16,475 nucleotides of DNA, from NCBI GenBank assembly GCA_029939965.1, contig JAOZRY010000008.1:4257-20731 (forward strand), read 5' to 3'. Positions 1 through 6,768 of the stretch are shown here, piece after piece. The notes under the pieces are model-generated. The model saw nothing but the letters and a program-made list of their open reading frames with translations. It did not search any database and was not told the origin of the DNA. Source of the stretch: Bacteroidales bacterium (lineage in GTDB: Bacteria; Bacteroidota; Bacteroidia; Bacteroidales; 4484-276). Every line of letters begins with the position of its first letter. Within the stretch, counting starts at the first letter, position 1. The translations under genes and the position numbers were made by a program.

Positions 1-3
1 CCA

Positions 4-1281
4 TCATCCCCCGGTTTCCATCGCCTCCTCAATCTCATCCCAATCGGGTATCCACCTGTTGTGCCACTTTTCTATTACTTTCCCGTTTTTCATGAGGATC
101 AGTCCCGGGTTGGCGCGGATCATGGTTTTCAATACGATATCATCGGCATTAAAAAATTCTAAATGTGTTGGGAGCTTTTGCCATTTCTTGAAAAGTTCAA
201 TTTGTTCAGGCAAAGTGGAAGTTATTACAATCATTGAAAGATCAAATTCATCGGCTTTTTGATAAAGTGTCTTTATTTTGCTGAAAGCCCCGATATCTGA
301 TAACTCCAGGTCCCAGGCCACAACAAATAAATTGTATTCCGAATTTTCGAGATATGATTTGGTTACATCTTCGCCATCAAAATTTATGATGGCCAAATCC
401 ATGCCCGGCATAACGTTGGGGTCATCCACACGCTGAGAAACAAATTTCCAGTTTTCCAGCCATTCAGGATCGTTATAAGGGTAATCGGGCGATAGGTATT
501 CTTTCTGCTCACCTGTATTTTTATTTTGATAGGTGAGGTAATACTTAACAGGCAAAGGGTTTTCGGTGATCATTTTGTTCCCCACCTTCCACGGCCTGAA
601 ATCAAGCATAGGCAGATTGATGTAATTCAAGTATTGAAACCCAATGAATATTGCAATAAACCCAACACCCATGGCCCATTCGGCGGAACTCCTGTAATAA
701 CTCCTGATCCTGCCCCGATGGAGGAAAACAATCAACACGAAAAAATTAATGGTCAGGTTTTTATAATAGGTTTGCCAGTTGGACATTATCAGGGCATCCC
801 CAAAACAACCACAGTCGGGGACGGGGTTGTTGAGGGCATCGTTGAGCGTGGTCAATGTAAAGAAGATCATCATTATCAACACCAGCCATGCCGTAATTTT
901 GGGCTTGACATTGAAAAGTAGCAGTGCGCCCAAAACCAGCTCGGCAGCATTGAGGATAAACGAAAGAAAGACGGCTGCCGGCATCATCCATTCTGTGCCG
1001 TAAGCAATAAAATAATCTTCCACACGGTAGGACGTCCCCAGCGGATCCACACCTTTTACAAATCCTGAAAAGAGGAAAAGCAGGCCCAATATTATCTGGC
1101 TTATCCTGATGGTACTGGGTGAAAATATCTTTCTGAACCTTATGGCCAGCACCAGGTCGAATATCAACAATAAGATGAAATAGAGGTTGAACCGCTCGAA
1201 AAATAATATTAAATATGCTGAGAAAATTGCGATCAGGATAATTATCCAACCTGTGATTTTCTTTAATGTATCTGTGTTCAT
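4..1281 (-). CDS. DoxX/MauE-like membrane protein with thioredoxin-like C-terminal domain (BT_3928 type)
   Basis: A 425-residue inner-membrane protein. The first ~220 residues hold about seven hydrophobic segments (roughly 11-30, 33-49, 60-75, 102-124, 129-147, 174-188, 203-219). A D-C-G-C-F-G motif with Cys157 and Cys159 lies after the fifth, as in DoxX/MauE-type proteins. After a polar linker, residues ~315-420 read like a thioredoxin fold: strand-W323 where WCxxC would sit, then helix, strand and a likely cis-Pro loop (N391-P-G-L). The active-site cysteines are absent. In Bacteroidota, genes of this type usually sit with DUF1599 and triosephosphate isomerase genes (family knowledge). Here the DUF1599 gene lies beyond a four-gene insertion. 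The ATG start precedes the first membrane segment and the stop is inside the window, so the gene is complete. A role in membrane redox or disulfide handling is inference; biochemical function is unknown. Confidence 0.85.
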   Translation of the reverse strand: MNTDTLKKITGWIIILIAIFSAYLILFFERFNLYFILLLIFDLVLAIRFRKIFSPSTIRISQIILGLLFLFSGFVKGVDPLGTSYRVEDYFIAYGTEWMMPAAVFLSFILNAAELVLGALLLFNVKPKITAWLVLIMMIFFTLTTLNDALNNPVPDCGCFGDALIMSNWQTYYKNLTINFFVLIVFLHRGRIRSYYRSSAEWAMGVGFIAIFIGFQYLNYINLPMLDFRPWKVGNKMITENPLPVKYYLTYQNKNTGEQKEYLSPDYPYNDPEWLENWKFVSQRVDDPNVMPGMDLAIINFDGEDVTKSYLENSEYNLFVVAWDLELSDIGAFSKIKTLYQKADEFDLSMIVITSTLPEQIELFKKWQKLPTHLEFFNADDIVLKTMIRANPGLILMKNGKVIEKWHNRWIPDWDEIEEAMETGG

Positions 1282-1350
1282 AGATTGTTAGTTATTGATA
1301 ATATGGAGTTTGAAGTTTGGGGGAATTATATTTATTTTCATGTAACCACA

Positions 1351-1377
1351 ACAGATAATATGATTCATATTATCTGT
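1351..1377. repeat. Perfect 13-bp inverted repeat over the end of the receiver gene
   Basis: The left arm ACAGATAATATGA (1351-1363) and right arm TCATATTATCTGT (1365-1377) are exact reverse complements around a single central base. The right arm begins at the stop codon (1365-1367) of the receiver-domain gene. It could form a cruciform or an AT-rich hairpin at the 3' end of the four-gene operon. No U-tract follows on the minus strand, so it is not a textbook intrinsic terminator. A dimeric protein-binding site or an insertion boundary are the alternatives. Confidence 0.7.
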
Positions 1378-2696
1378 GTAATTCCTAATCTACTTGAATA
1401 GTTACTATACTCTACCTGCATTTCAGATAATAACTCTTTGTTAAATACTTTCAAATTTCTAAAATGGTCAATAAATATTTTTTCTGGAACAGAAAAAACA
1501 TATCTTAAATCAAATAAAATAGCAATATCATTATCTGAATTAGAAAAATGCAAATGATCATAAAGTTTTATAGAATCAGGCATTTCTTGCCCATTAAAAT
1601 GGATATTTCCTAAATATCTATTTTTGTTTCTTTTTTGATTCTTAGACAAATTATCTTTCCTATACCTATAAGGATTGGAAATTTTTATACCACTTAATAA
1701 TTTAATATTCTTCCCAAATTTACTTTGCGCAATATCACAAGGACGTGTTAATACAACAACAATATCAATAATATTTGTTGATTCAGATTCAATTTGTTTT
1801 GCTAGTTTCAATGATAATTTAGGGTCGTCTTGAATTGAATATAGGTTTGTAAATAGCGAATGAATATTTTCACATATCAATCCAGGAATAATTATATCAT
1901 CAGGTATTTCTTTCTGAAGTTTAAAATGAAACCAACTATTTAATTCTCTATCAATTTCCACCTGAATATTCTTCGGTATCTTGTATAACTCTTCCTGATT
2001 AATGTTATCAACTTTGTCAACTGGAAATGAGTTATTAGTATTAGCAATTAAAATTTGATCAAGGGCTTCAAATAATATATTTCGTTTTCGGATATTGTCA
2101 TCGCTTGATAGGATTGACATACCACCATGTGCCACGATAATTTTTTGAAGTTTCGAATTAAATAAGTGAAGGTCTGCATTAGTTATTAAACTTCCAACTA
2201 CAATATTTGATGATAATTTAACACTCTTTTTCCAAATTCCTATTTCTTTAAGACTTGGCGTTTTTTCTAATTCGGCAATTATTTCATCGAATAACTTACT
2301 AAAATCAAATTTTAGATCATCCTTTGGTGGATAGTCTGCTTTATTCTTCTTAAGAATCAGAAAAGGTATCCTGTTGATTTTTTTCAGCTCTTCATATACC
2401 TCATCAGTTTGTGAAGGATCTTTTGACCAAATTATCAGAACATAAAATATTTTTTCAAAAATTAGGGATTTAATCCAATTTGAACACTGTTCTGCATCAA
2501 AATTTTCATTATAGAATAGATCTAAAAAAATCAAACTCACATCTGAATAGGGTTTATCAGGCATTTCATTTCCCTCAACATAATCAGCATTATAAAACTT
2601 GCATCCAATACCTTGATCAAGATAATGAGTTATAATTCCTTTTACTTCTTCTTCTTTATCGTCAACTACAATGATATTTGGTTCAAACGAAAGCAT
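1365..2696 (-). CDS. Receiver-domain protein with large uncharacterised C-terminal region; last gene of the defence-like operon
   Basis: 443 residues. The N-terminal ~140 read as a response-regulator receiver: V-V-D-D acidic pair (D12, D13), phosphoacceptor candidate D59 in L-I-F-L-D-L, switch Ser S91 in I-I-W-S-K, and conserved Lys K116/K117 ending a strand. Receiver domains accept phosphate from histidine kinases (family knowledge). No helix-turn-helix or other standard output is visible in the remaining ~300 residues. They contain a strand followed by V-L-T-R-P-C-D-I-A-Q (315-324) that looks like a functional motif, and a C-terminal S-R-L-G (434-437). The start ATG lies 2 bp beyond the stop of the upstream kinase/ATPase gene, indicating translational coupling, so it is the likely partner of that kinase. 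The coding sequence is much more AT-rich than the flanking housekeeping genes. The receiver call is fairly firm; the effector function is unknown. Confidence 0.8.
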   Translation of the reverse strand: MLSFEPNIIVVDDKEEEVKGIITHYLDQGIGCKFYNADYVEGNEMPDKPYSDVSLIFLDLFYNENFDAEQCSNWIKSLIFEKIFYVLIIWSKDPSQTDEVYEELKKINRIPFLILKKNKADYPPKDDLKFDFSKLFDEIIAELEKTPSLKEIGIWKKSVKLSSNIVVGSLITNADLHLFNSKLQKIIVAHGGMSILSSDDNIRKRNILFEALDQILIANTNNSFPVDKVDNINQEELYKIPKNIQVEIDRELNSWFHFKLQKEIPDDIIIPGLICENIHSLFTNLYSIQDDPKLSLKLAKQIESESTNIIDIVVVLTRPCDIAQSKFGKNIKLLSGIKISNPYRYRKDNLSKNQKRNKNRYLGNIHFNGQEMPDSIKLYDHLHFSNSDNDIAILFDLRYVFSVPEKIFIDHFRNLKVFNKELLSEMQVEYSNYSSRLGITQII

Positions 2697-2698
2697 AA

Positions 2699-4915
2699 TT
2701 ATTGATTTTTATTAAATATTAATTCTACAACGGCTCCATCAATCTCATCAGGAACATCAATGTCAAATAGCCTGGCCTTATCTGTTATGATATTAAATTT
2801 ACCATATTTCATCATAATTGTATCAATTAGGTATAACCCTATTCCAATGCCATCTTCTTTTCTTGAAAAAAACGGGCGGACTAAATCAGCTATATCATCT
2901 TTAAAACCTGGTCCGTTATCAGCAATCATTATATGCACAAAACTATCTTCTTTGAAAGCTCTTAAATAAATCCGCTTCTCTTTTCTATATATTGTATCAA
3001 GCCAATATATACTATTATCAATAATATTCATTAGCATTGTAATAAAAAATCTTTTATCACATTTGATTGTAGATATTTCGCTATTTATTACGATGTCGTA
3101 TTTGATCCTTCTGTTTGAAAGTTTTACTTTATAATTATTGAATGACCTATTTACTGATTCTTTTAAATCCAGTGGTTTATTACCTCCTTTGCGCAATACA
3201 GAAATAATTCCTTCTGTATATTGTTTTAATTCATCTACTTGTTCAGTTATAATACTTTTTTTGAACGGTAATGATTTTACTGTTTCTTCCATTCTTGGTA
3301 CAAGTTTTTCAATTTCATGGAGCGCAACAGAAGCGGTCATTCCAACACCAGCAGGTATTAGAAGTGTATTCCTGTCATCCTCATATCTTTCTTCCAATTT
3401 ATCAGCTTCAGCTAAAAGTCTTTCCTTCTTTTCCTTATCATTTAAGTTGGTACTTTCAACAATTGTTTTAAAAGCACTAATTTTGTTATCAAACAAATTG
3501 GAAGATTCTTTTTGATTAAACCTTAACCATTTTGATCTATCTGATGATCTGGAAGCTTTAAACTCTGTTAATATTTTTTCCAGGACAATAGTAAAAAGTG
3601 AATAAGCATCATTATTTATGAAACCCTCTCTGTTTGTTTTTTCAATAAGTCCAACAGAATGTATTGGGTCCAAAAACACATACCCAATATTCTGGTTATT
3701 TGAAAACCATTCTTTATTTTGAATACGTTTTAAATCTAAACCAAGCCAATCATTTCCTGGCTCCCCGTAATCATACACCCGCATATCTCCCTTAAAAACT
3801 TTTATGCCGGAATGTTCCTTTAGAATTTTCTTCAAAGCATCTGCATTTTCAGTATAATCACGCATAGAAGCAGGATCAAGATCAAATGAATAGAACTCAA
3901 AGGCCAGGTTCCCAAAAGGAAGATTATTAGAATCAAATTCTTTTAGTAAATGTTCAATTGAATCAGTATCAAATTCTAGTTTTTTAAGGTTTCTTCTATA
4001 AATACTCCGAATATCCCCTTTAATGTTTTTATTGAATTTAGGGTCATTACTTATTTTTTTGCTGCCTATTTCATGGTTGTTTTTTAAAGAGAATTCGTAT
4101 TCAAAATCCAGATTAAACCTTTCATCAATTAATGCAATAATTTTGTAGGGTGCATCATCAAGTATTCTTTCAGCTGTAGGAAAATCGGTAAGCCATTGTT
4201 TGTCAAAATTTAAGTTTATCTTAAAGTCGTTTTTATTGATTTTCGGTGAAAGCATTGAAAGTGTATGGCCTTTAAGTTGCCTTGCCATCCCTTTTGTCCA
4301 CTTTTCTTTTAAACCACTTATATGAATGTAAGTTCCGCTTTTATCTTTAAATCTAAAATCATTAATATCTTTCTTCAATTTCCATTTAATGGGAATATCA
4401 GAAAGATGTTTTGTTTGATTAAAATCTTCCCAGTTAATAAATAGTTGAATCTCATAATCAGCAAGTTTCTGTTTTTGAATTTTATTTGTCCCCTCATCAA
4501 TTGTAATTATTAATGGTCTGGTAATGAGTAAAATTTTACTTCCTAATTTATGAACTGCAAATCTTCCAACGCCCTTTTCTCCCATTGGTACCCGGTTGAA
4601 AATTATTGATTTAATAATTTGCCTTACCCCGGTTTTTATATCGACAGGTTTCCTGTTATCAGAACCAGGTTCAAGCCAAACGTCCTCAATAATTTCGCTT
4701 GTCATTCCAATACCGTCATCTTCAACGCTTATAGCAGCATCATCAATACTATCAATATTAATAAAGCGGACATCAACTCTTTTTGCATCGGCATCATATG
4801 AATTTTTAACCAATTCATATATAGCCATTACAGGGTTTTTTATTAGTTCTTCACCAAGTAATGTTAAGATATGTGCTTTAGGATTAAAGTGTTTTTCCCT
4901 AAGTTCTTCTTTCAT
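2699..4915 (-). CDS. Double GHKL protein: MutL/Hsp90-like ATPase N-terminus plus histidine-kinase-type C-terminus
   Basis: 738 residues with two separate GHKL ATP-binding modules. The first has the N-box E34-L-V-K-N38-S-Y-D41-A-D-A, G1 box D66-D-G-I-G-M71 and G2 box G112-E-K-G-V-G-R118. Its glutamate/asparagine/aspartate pattern is that of MutL, Hsp90 and MORC ATPases. Residues ~200-440 are a poorly recognisable middle region and ~480-580 are helical/coiled-coil. There a candidate phosphoacceptor His533 sits in A-L-H-E-I-E-K. The second module is kinase-like: N-box I-I-D-N634-S, G1 D666-N-G-P-G, F-box P681-F-F, G2 D688-G-I-G-I-G-L. No membrane segment is evident, so it should be cytoplasmic. 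The gene is 4 bp from the methyltransferase and 2 bp from the receiver gene. GHKL ATPases of MutL/MORC type have been noted beside restriction-modification genes. Autophosphorylation and phosphotransfer to the neighbour are inference. Confidence 0.85.
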   Translation of the reverse strand: MKEELREKHFNPKAHILTLLGEELIKNPVMAIYELVKNSYDADAKRVDVRFINIDSIDDAAISVEDDGIGMTSEIIEDVWLEPGSDNRKPVDIKTGVRQIIKSIIFNRVPMGEKGVGRFAVHKLGSKILLITRPLIITIDEGTNKIQKQKLADYEIQLFINWEDFNQTKHLSDIPIKWKLKKDINDFRFKDKSGTYIHISGLKEKWTKGMARQLKGHTLSMLSPKINKNDFKINLNFDKQWLTDFPTAERILDDAPYKIIALIDERFNLDFEYEFSLKNNHEIGSKKISNDPKFNKNIKGDIRSIYRRNLKKLEFDTDSIEHLLKEFDSNNLPFGNLAFEFYSFDLDPASMRDYTENADALKKILKEHSGIKVFKGDMRVYDYGEPGNDWLGLDLKRIQNKEWFSNNQNIGYVFLDPIHSVGLIEKTNREGFINNDAYSLFTIVLEKILTEFKASRSSDRSKWLRFNQKESSNLFDNKISAFKTIVESTNLNDKEKKERLLAEADKLEERYEDDRNTLLIPAGVGMTASVALHEIEKLVPRMEETVKSLPFKKSIITEQVDELKQYTEGIISVLRKGGNKPLDLKESVNRSFNNYKVKLSNRRIKYDIVINSEISTIKCDKRFFITMLMNIIDNSIYWLDTIYRKEKRIYLRAFKEDSFVHIMIADNGPGFKDDIADLVRPFFSRKEDGIGIGLYLIDTIMMKYGKFNIITDKARLFDIDVPDEIDGAVVELIFNKNQ

Positions 4916-4919
4916 AATA

Positions 4920-6170
4920 TCAAAAGAGTTTATGAATTGATCTGGCTATCTGTTCAGCCATCAGAGGTGGTACAGCATTCCCAATTTGCTTAAATGCAGC
5001 TGTTCTACCTGGTTTTTCCGCAACACCCTCAAAGTAGAAATCATCAGGAAATGTTTGAAGTCTGGCTGCTTCTCTTGGAGTAAGGGAACGATTTTGCTTT
5101 TTATCAGGATGGATGTAATAATGCCCGTCTTTGGCTATATGTGCAACAACAGTTTGTGAACATCTACAATCTCCGGCAACAACTTTAAACCTGTCAGTAA
5201 AGGATTTTGTGTTCTTATGGGTTTTCAACCTAACTGGTAAATCATTGTAATGTAACCGTTCCTGATTACAATTCCATTTGTCGACCGCTATTCTGTAGAT
5301 TTCCTTATCTTGTTCAGTATGTGGCCTTGCAATGTGTTGGGTCGTAAAATCAAACCCATTTCTGATATGACTATCAAAAAGATAGCTTCCTTGATATTTA
5401 TTGTACCTGGTTGCAAAGAAATCACCTTCTCCTGCCTGCAAGGATGGTAAGTCTTTAAAAATTTCAGATACCGATATATTTGCTTCATTTCTTCCAAAAT
5501 CAGGATAAAAATCTTTTTCAAGACCTTTTTTACCTATCAAAATTATTCTCTTTCTATTTTGCAAAACACCAAAATTCTTAGCTTCTAAAACTTTATATTC
5601 AGTAGAATATCCTTTTTCTTTAAACAAATCAAGCATCATTTTCAAGTATGATATTCCTTTATTTGTTTTCGCTGATAATAAACCTACCACATTCTCAAAA
5701 ACAAAAAACTTAGGCTGAAAGCGTTCGAGAAACTTCGCATACTCTATGAAAAGAAAATTTCTTGAATCTCCAACCATCTTATTTTCATCTCTTGAACGCC
5801 CAACAATAGAATAAGCCTGGCACGGAGGGCCTCCAATTATTAAATCAACAAATTGTTTTCTTGTTAGATTATCAATCTTATCAAAGATGATTTTATTATT
5901 TTCTTTACCAATAGGTAGATTAATTACTGAATTTCTTTTGTGTTCAGGTAGATGAGAATAAAGCTCATTTCTATTAATGTTCCTTTTTTGAATATAATCA
6001 ATATAAGGCTGAATATTGTTTTGCCCTTTTAGATGATAATATGCAGTTCTGGTTAATAGCGTATTACAAGCAGCTTTGTCTATTTCTACATGAGCAATCG
6101 GAGTGAATCCAGCCCGGATAAAACCTTCGGACAGGCCACCTGCTCCTGAAAATAAATCTATAAAATTCAT
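4920..6170 (-). CDS. DNA (cytosine-5-)-methyltransferase
   Basis: 416 residues carrying the ordered motifs of C5-cytosine methyltransferases: motif I F-I-D-L-F-S-G-A-G-G (3-12) for S-adenosylmethionine, motif IV G-G-P-P-C-Q with catalytic Cys117, motif VI E159-N-V, motif VIII Q204-N-R-K-R, motif IX R-S-L-T-P-R-E-A-A-R-L-Q (361-372) and motif X G397-N-A-V-P-P. The target-recognition region between VIII and IX is about 150 residues; the recognition sequence cannot be read from it. The enzyme is expected to methylate C5 of cytosine at a specific site and so protect host DNA. Gaps are 5 bp to the Vsr-like gene upstream and 4 bp to the ATPase gene downstream. The Vsr-Dcm pairing is a classical association: Vsr repairs T:G mismatches left by 5-methylcytosine deamination. 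No ordinary restriction endonuclease gene is adjacent. Confidence 0.95.
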   Translation of the reverse strand: MNFIDLFSGAGGLSEGFIRAGFTPIAHVEIDKAACNTLLTRTAYYHLKGQNNIQPYIDYIQKRNINRNELYSHLPEHKRNSVINLPIGKENNKIIFDKIDNLTRKQFVDLIIGGPPCQAYSIVGRSRDENKMVGDSRNFLFIEYAKFLERFQPKFFVFENVVGLLSAKTNKGISYLKMMLDLFKEKGYSTEYKVLEAKNFGVLQNRKRIILIGKKGLEKDFYPDFGRNEANISVSEIFKDLPSLQAGEGDFFATRYNKYQGSYLFDSHIRNGFDFTTQHIARPHTEQDKEIYRIAVDKWNCNQERLHYNDLPVRLKTHKNTKSFTDRFKVVAGDCRCSQTVVAHIAKDGHYYIHPDKKQNRSLTPREAARLQTFPDDFYFEGVAEKPGRTAAFKQIGNAVPPLMAEQIARSIHKLF

Positions 6171-6175
6171 CGCTG

Positions 6176-6595
6176 TTATTTTTTTTTCAAAAATACAATT
6201 AAATTATTTAAAATCTGCTCCCTTTTGTCTGTCCTTAATTGGCACTCCCATATAACAAACACTTTCCATCCAAAATCTTCTAATGTTTTCATTTTATCTT
6301 TGTCACGTTCTTTGGTCTCATTAATTTTTTTTAACCACCAATCAGTCCTTGTTTTAGGAATAACAAAATATTTACAGTTATCATGTCCATGCCAAAAACA
6401 TCCATTTATAAAAATTATAGTTTTATATTTAAGTAAAACAATATCTGGTTTTCCTGGTAATTTTGAATAATTTAACCGATACCTAAATCCATTTCGATAA
6501 AGGAATTTTCTAACCATGATTTCAGGTTTTGTGTTTTTCCCTTTAATCATAGACATATTGAAACTCCTTGTCTTTTTATCGTGTACATCTGTCAT
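6176..6595 (-). CDS. vsr: Very short patch repair (Vsr)-type endonuclease
   Basis: 139 residues from the ATG at 6595. The N-terminus (M-T-D-V-H-D...S-F-N-M-S-M-I-K-G-K-N-T-K-P-E25) matches the usual Vsr opening. A frame extension to a TTG at 6604 would add only three residues and was not chosen. Catalytic residues are in place: K49-P-D51-I-V, then F-I-N-G-C-F-W-H69-G-H71, then I-W-E117-C near the C-terminus. Asp51 corresponds to the metal-binding Asp of E. coli Vsr (family knowledge). The family nicks 5' of the T in a T:G mismatch produced by deamination of 5-methylcytosine, and it has a PD-(D/E)XK-like fold. The gene is first in the operon, directly upstream of the cytosine methyltransferase. 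With no separate restriction enzyme present, it could instead be the cleaving component of the system; this is inference. Confidence 0.93.
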   Translation of the reverse strand: MTDVHDKKTRSFNMSMIKGKNTKPEIMVRKFLYRNGFRYRLNYSKLPGKPDIVLLKYKTIIFINGCFWHGHDNCKYFVIPKTRTDWWLKKINETKERDKDKMKTLEDFGWKVFVIWECQLRTDKREQILNNLIVFLKKK

Positions 6596-6647
6596 ATTAT
6601 GCAATTTTGGTTATGGCATAAATTGTACTTTTTTTTCAAATGCGGGT

Positions 6648-6661
6648 GGTAACATGCTACC
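6648..6661. promoter_or_regulatory. Imperfect 14-bp palindrome upstream of the vsr-led operon
   Basis: GGTAACATGCTACC is symmetric at 12 of 14 positions around a central CATG. It lies about 50 bp upstream of the vsr ATG, in the 173-bp gap between the vsr and DUF1599 genes. Position and symmetry would suit a repressor operator for the operon, but no dedicated controller gene is next to it. No convincing TAnnTTTG promoter was found in this gap. Low confidence. Confidence 0.25.
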
Positions 6662-6733
6662 TTTAACCCTGTAAGGATGGGATTTCTCTGAAAGTAAGGG
6701 ACAGTCATTTCGCTAAATTCAGAACTTTGACAC

Positions 6734-6768
6734 CCGCAACCCGAAACCTCAAACCTGAAACCTCAAAC
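6734..6768. repeat. Degenerate heptanucleotide tandem repeat
   Basis: Five successive 7-mers: CCGCAAC, CCGAAAC, CTCAAAC, CTGAAAC, CTCAAAC. The array abuts the stop codon of the DUF1599 gene (6769-6771) and marks the edge of housekeeping sequence next to the inserted AT-rich block. Repeats of the same 7-bp period occur at the right end of the window. Confidence 0.75.

Noticed and set aside
526..921. Plus-strand open frame of 131 codons and minus-strand frame 761-1249 within the DoxX-type gene
   Set aside because: Both overlap a gene with clear membrane segments and the C-G-C-F-G motif; neither has family features.
1351..1377. Attachment site of an integrative element
   Set aside because: No tRNA gene, integrase or matching second full copy is present; only a 9-base match occurs at the other edge.
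3138..3515. 125-codon open frame on the plus strand inside the double-GHKL gene
   Set aside because: It is antisense to a strongly supported coding region; its translation is Ser/Leu-rich low-complexity sequence with no domain.
6593..6604. TTG at 6604 as the vsr start
   Set aside because: The ATG at 6595 gives the normal Vsr N-terminus and places the catalytic Asp at residue 51, as in E. coli Vsr.
1365..6604. A conventional restriction endonuclease in the block
   Set aside because: Apart from the Vsr-like protein no nuclease motif was recognised in any of the four proteins; the receiver C-terminal region remains unknown.
6605..6768. Promoter with TAnnTTTG for the vsr-led operon
   Set aside because: The only exact match on the minus strand (6771-6764) lies at the DUF1599 stop, lacks a properly spaced -33 element and is about 170 bp from the vsr start.
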